From Variovorax paradoxus (GTDB lineage: Bacteria; Pseudomonadota; Gammaproteobacteria; Burkholderiales; Burkholderiaceae_C): a stretch of 64,000 nucleotides of DNA. The DNA is taken from the NCBI RefSeq assembly GCF_009498455.1, contig NZ_CP045644.1, positions 4,219,001 through 4,283,000 on the forward strand. Direction: 5' to 3'. A model generated the notes under the pieces. The model had not been told where the DNA came from, made no database searches, and was given only the letters and a program-made list of their open reading frames with translations. Position 1 is the first letter of the stretch. Each line of letters begins with the position of its first letter. Position numbers and translations under genes: made by a program. Below are positions 61,378 to 64,000 of this stretch, one piece after another.

Positions 61378-62301
61378 ATGGCCGCCTCGAAGATCGCGAT
61401 CTACGGCGCGATCGGGGCCAATGTCGCCATCGCGGTCACCAAGTTCGTGGTGGCCGGCATCACCGGCAGCTCGGCCATGCTGTCGGAGGGCATCCATTCG
61501 GCGGTCGACACGTTCAACGGCGTGCTGCTGCTGGTCGGCATCCGCCTGAGCCAGCGGCCCGCGACCGCCGAGCATCCCTTCGGACACGGCAAGGAGCTGT
61601 ACTTCTGGAGCCTGATCGTCGCGGTGCTCATCTTCGGGTTGGGCGGCGGGGTGTCGTTCTACGAAGGCATCCAGCACATCCGCCACCCCGAGCCGATGCG
61701 CGATGCGACCTGGAACTACGTGGTGCTGGGCCTGGCGGCGCTGTTCGAGGGCACGAGCTTCTTCATTGCGCTGCGCGAGTTCCGGCGCGAGGCGCGGGGC
61801 CGGCCGTTCTGGCAGGCGCTCGACCAGAGCAAGGACCCCACGACCTACACGGTGCTTGCCGAGGACTCGGCCGCATTGGCCGGGCTGGGCGTGGCGGCGC
61901 TCGGTATCTGGGCGAGCCACCGCTTCGACATGCCGGCGCTGGACGGCGCCGCGTCGGTCGTCATCGGCCTGCTGCTGGCCGGCGTGGCGGTGCTGCTGAT
62001 CAGCCAGGCGCGCGGGCTGCTCATCGGGGAGGGCATCCGGCCCGAGACGGCGCGGGCGATCCGCAGCCTGGCGATGCAGCAGCCCAGCGTGCAGGACGTG
62101 GGCCGCGTGCTCTCGATGTACATCGGCGCCAACGAGGTGCTGGCCATCGTCGACGTGAACTTCAAGGACGGCACCGCCACCGGCGAGGCGGCCGACGCCA
62201 TCGCCGCCATCGAGCAGCAGGTGCGCGCGCGCTTCCCGATGATCCGGCGGCTCTTCATCGAAGCGAGCGAAGCGCCGGTCGACGCGGCCGCGACGGCATG
62301 A
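61378..62301 (+). CDS. Cation diffusion facilitator (CDF) family metal transporter
   Basis: A 307-residue inner-membrane protein with six predicted TM segments and a cytoplasmic C-terminal domain (NFKDGTATGEAADAIAAIEQ). The conserved helix-2 pair is His40-x3-Asp44 (SEGIHSAVDT), and HPFGHGKELYFW is the metal-type loop of helix 3. The HxxxD version is found in Zn/Mn/Fe or Co exporters; selectivity cannot be set from this. It exports divalent metal ions in exchange for protons. Confidence 0.9.
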   Translation: MAASKIAIYGAIGANVAIAVTKFVVAGITGSSAMLSEGIHSAVDTFNGVLLLVGIRLSQRPATAEHPFGHGKELYFWSLIVAVLIFGLGGGVSFYEGIQHIRHPEPMRDATWNYVVLGLAALFEGTSFFIALREFRREARGRPFWQALDQSKDPTTYTVLAEDSAALAGLGVAALGIWASHRFDMPALDGAASVVIGLLLAGVAVLLISQARGLLIGEGIRPETARAIRSLAMQQPSVQDVGRVLSMYIGANEVLAIVDVNFKDGTATGEAADAIAAIEQQVRARFPMIRRLFIEASEAPVDAAATA

Positions 62302-62405
62302 AGCGCGCCGTCGTCGGTCTTGGCTGACGGCGGCTGCCGCCATTGCCTGAGCGTGCCGCGGCAAGGCACGCCGCACGGTGGGAGGCTCATCCAGGAGATC
62401 GCCTC

Positions 62406-62594
62406 ATGACCCCGAACCCCGCATCGCAGCACCAACCCCGCAAGCCCGCCTCCGACGAGCCGGAGATCACGCAGGAAGAGTCCGTGCCCACGGATGGCAA
62501 GGACACCGAAGGCGAAAGCCTGATGAAGAAGGTCGGCAACGACAAGCTCAAGGAGCCCGGCGACGCCGAACACAAGACGCGCGACACCTCCTGA
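62406..62594 (+). CDS. Small hydrophilic charged protein, unknown
   Basis: A 62-residue protein, almost entirely charged or polar (EITQEESVPTDGKDTEGESL, then many Lys/Asp), with no Cys or TM segment, probably intrinsically disordered. CAGGAG lies 8 bp before the ATG, and a terminator-like hairpin follows. It might be a stress or regulatory peptide, but no family is recognised. An upstream TTG frame was not preferred. Confidence 0.6.
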   Translation: MTPNPASQHQPRKPASDEPEITQEESVPTDGKDTEGESLMKKVGNDKLKEPGDAEHKTRDTS

Positions 62595-62618
62595 CATCCG
62601 GAGAATGCCGGCGCCGGG

Positions 62619-62659
62619 CGCGCCGTTCAGCGCCGGCCCGCGCGGCGCGTTGGTTTTTT
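62619..62659 (+). terminator. Intrinsic terminator candidate
   Basis: CGCGCCG (62619-62625) pairs with CGGCGCG (62643-62649); a 17-nt GC-rich loop can fold further. TTGG and then six T (62654-62659) follow on the + strand, as expected for a rho-independent terminator after the small charged-protein gene. An alternative stem GCCGGCGC/GCGCCGGC (62607-62614 and 62630-62637) overlaps it. Confidence 0.5.
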
Positions 62660-62747
62660 CTTCTGCGCGGGAACGGCGATGCCCTACAGCCGCGGCGCCG
62701 GTCTCCCCGTCAAATCCTTCCCGTGTGCCACAACGATGGAGGAAGCA

Positions 62748-64000
62748 ATGAAATGCGATGGCGCGGCCGACGCGGCCACGGAAGAGGAAAAGCAAGCACA
62801 GGAACAGGCGCAGGCGCAGCACGCCGAGACCCTGATGAAGGTCGGCGTGCCCGGCCTGGACGACGTGCTCGGCGGCGGCCTCACATCGAACCGGCTCTAT
62901 CTCATCGAAGGCACGCCGGGTGCCGGCAAGACCACCATCGCGCTGCAGTTCCTGCTCGAAGGCGCGCGGCGCGGCGAATCGGTGCTCTACGTCACCTTGT
63001 CGGAAACCGCGGAAGAGCTCAAGGGCGTCGCGCAGTCGCACGGCTGGGACCTGACCGGCATCGACGTGCGCGAGATGCTTCCGTCGGAAGCCACGCTCGA
63101 GCCCGACGAGCAGTACACGATGTTCCATCCGTCCGAGGTCGAGCTCAGCGAGACGACGCTGCGCATCCTGTCCGACGTGGACGTGATCAAGCCCTCGCGG
63201 GTGGTGTTCGATTCGCTGTCCGAGCTGCGCCTGCTGGCCGGCAGTTCGCTGCGCTACCGGCGCCAGATCCTGGCGCTCAAGCAGTTCTTTTCGGGCCGCC
63301 AGTGCACCGTGCTGCTGCTGGACGACATGACCGCCATGAAGCACGACCTGCAGGTGCAGAGCATCGCGCATGCGGTGCTGCGGTTGGAGCAGACCCATTC
63401 CGACTACGGCACGGCGCGGCGCCGGCTGCTGGTGAGCAAGTACCGCGGCCAGCGCTTTCGCGGCGGCTACCACGACTACCGCATCGAGCGCGGCGGGCTG
63501 CGCGTGTTCCCGCGGCTGGTGGCGTCGGAGCATGCGGCTGCGCCCAACCAGGCGCGCATCCCGAGCGGCCTGGACGCGCTCGACATCCTGCTGGGCGGCG
63601 GCATCGAGCGCGGCACGAGCACGTTGTTCGTCGGCGCACCGGGCACCGGCAAGTCGACGGTGGCGGTGCAGTTCGCGCTGGCCGCGGCCCAGCGCGGCGA
63701 GTGCGCGGCGCTCTTCGTCTTCGACGAGAGCCTGCAGACGCTGCGCACGCGCTGCGAGAGCATGGGCATGCCGTTGTCGCAGTACATCGATTCGGGCCAC
63801 ATCCTGGTGCGGCAGGTCGATCCCGCCGAGCTGTCGCCGGGCGAGTTCGTGCACCTGATCCGGCTGGCGGTGACGGAGTCGAAGGCCGCGGTGGTGGTGA
63901 TCGACAGTCTCAACGGCTACCTCAACGCCATGCCCGACGAGCGTTTTCTCATCGCGCAGCTGCACGAGCTGCTGTCGTACCTCGGGCAGGCCGGCGTGGC
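62748..64000 (+). CDS. KaiC-like double ATPase (3' end outside window)
   Basis: At least 417 residues, still open at the window edge. Two RecA/KaiC domains: domain 1 Walker A GTPGAGKT (55-62) with VVFDSLSELR as Walker B; domain 2 Walker A GAPGTGKS (296-303) and VVIDSLNGYLNAM. The catalytic-Glu region in domain 1 reads VTLSETAEE. GGAGG lies 5 bp before the ATG at 62748; an in-frame ATG at 62736 would add four residues. In proteobacteria such KaiC homologues are not clock proteins and are often beside histidine kinases or response regulators, which here would lie beyond the window. Confidence 0.88.
   Translation, partial: MKCDGAADAATEEEKQAQEQAQAQHAETLMKVGVPGLDDVLGGGLTSNRLYLIEGTPGAGKTTIALQFLLEGARRGESVLYVTLSETAEELKGVAQSHGWDLTGIDVREMLPSEATLEPDEQYTMFHPSEVELSETTLRILSDVDVIKPSRVVFDSLSELRLLAGSSLRYRRQILALKQFFSGRQCTVLLLDDMTAMKHDLQVQSIAHAVLRLEQTHSDYGTARRRLLVSKYRGQRFRGGYHDYRIERGGLRVFPRLVASEHAAAPNQARIPSGLDALDILLGGGIERGTSTLFVGAPGTGKSTVAVQFALAAAQRGECAALFVFDESLQTLRTRCESMGMPLSQYIDSGHILVRQVDPAELSPGEFVHLIRLAVTESKAAVVVIDSLNGYLNAMPDERFLIAQLHELLSYLGQAGV

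Noticed and set aside
62607..62637. GCCGGCGC/GCGCCGGC as the main terminator stem
   Set aside because: It is not followed closely by T bases, whereas the overlapping stem ending at 62649 is followed by TTGG and six T.

Overview
The window is high-GC DNA that reads as the chromosome of a betaproteobacterium in the order Burkholderiales, probably Comamonadaceae and Variovorax-like. This is an inference from three things: five Bug-type (TctC-like) solute-binding proteins in 64 kb, dense catabolic clusters each with its own LysR/AraC/LacI/TetR regulator, and many 1-4 bp stop/start overlaps. I saw no tRNA or rRNA genes, transposases, phage genes, CRISPR arrays or attachment sites. Gene boundaries were set by reading frame, family N-terminus and ribosome binding site; no database search was run.

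Layout. (1) 3-2420, + strand: end of a nitroreductase, an AMP-forming acyl-CoA synthetase and a MaoC hydratase. (2) 7797-2493, - strand: a seven-gene operon (CMD-family protein, LacI regulator, SDR, Bug, SDR, VOC, NTF2-like) with a perfect LacI-type palindrome just upstream. (3) 8035: a small secreted repeat protein. (4) 13749-8485, - strand: FAA hydrolase, polysaccharide deacetylase-family enzyme, MFS and TSUP transporters and an exported amidohydrolase, divergent from an AraC regulator. (5) 15017-17879: a lipoprotein GDSL hydrolase and an exported M20 amidohydrolase. (6) 18129-23230: Bug, SDR, CoA-transferase, Bug, then a convergent Bug that is a close paralogue of the first. (7) 23368-24249: an SMP-30 lactonase. 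(8) 24246-35414: a LysR regulator divergent from a ten-gene, tightly coupled operon: luciferase-like monooxygenase, flavin reductase with an extra C-terminal domain, two acyl-CoA dehydrogenases, enoyl-CoA hydratase, NDP-forming acyl-CoA synthetase, SDR, VOC, NTF2-like and a tandem SDR.

(9) 35458-42486: a LysR regulator divergent from an AtoE-type fatty acid transporter, an 1155-residue molybdopterin oxidoreductase fused to a flavin/2Fe-2S reductase, and an ornithine cyclodeaminase-family protein. (10) 42508-46230: a LysR regulator divergent from a Bug protein and a gamma-glutamyltransferase-family enzyme. (11) 52511-46247, - strand: CodA-like amidohydrolase, creatininase-family hydrolase, a complete NMT1/THI5-type ABC importer and a FAD-linked oxidase. 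Upstream lie half-conserved sites like those of the pyrimidine regulator RutR, and a RutR-like TetR gene lies 1.6 kb away. (12) 52869-64000: a repeat lipoprotein, the RutR-like regulator, DNA polymerase II, an EF-G-like GTPase, a DUF2130 protein, a DUF3606 protein, a CDF metal transporter, a small charged protein and a KaiC-like double ATPase cut by the window end.

Most of the window is therefore accessory catabolism: each module pairs an uptake system or binding protein with oxidoreductases, CoA-chemistry enzymes or hydrolases and a local regulator. The last ~9 kb is more housekeeping or stress related. The features most worth follow-up are the monooxygenase/acyl-CoA operon with two unusual fusions, the molybdenum-reductase fusion, and the RutR-like nitrogen operon.
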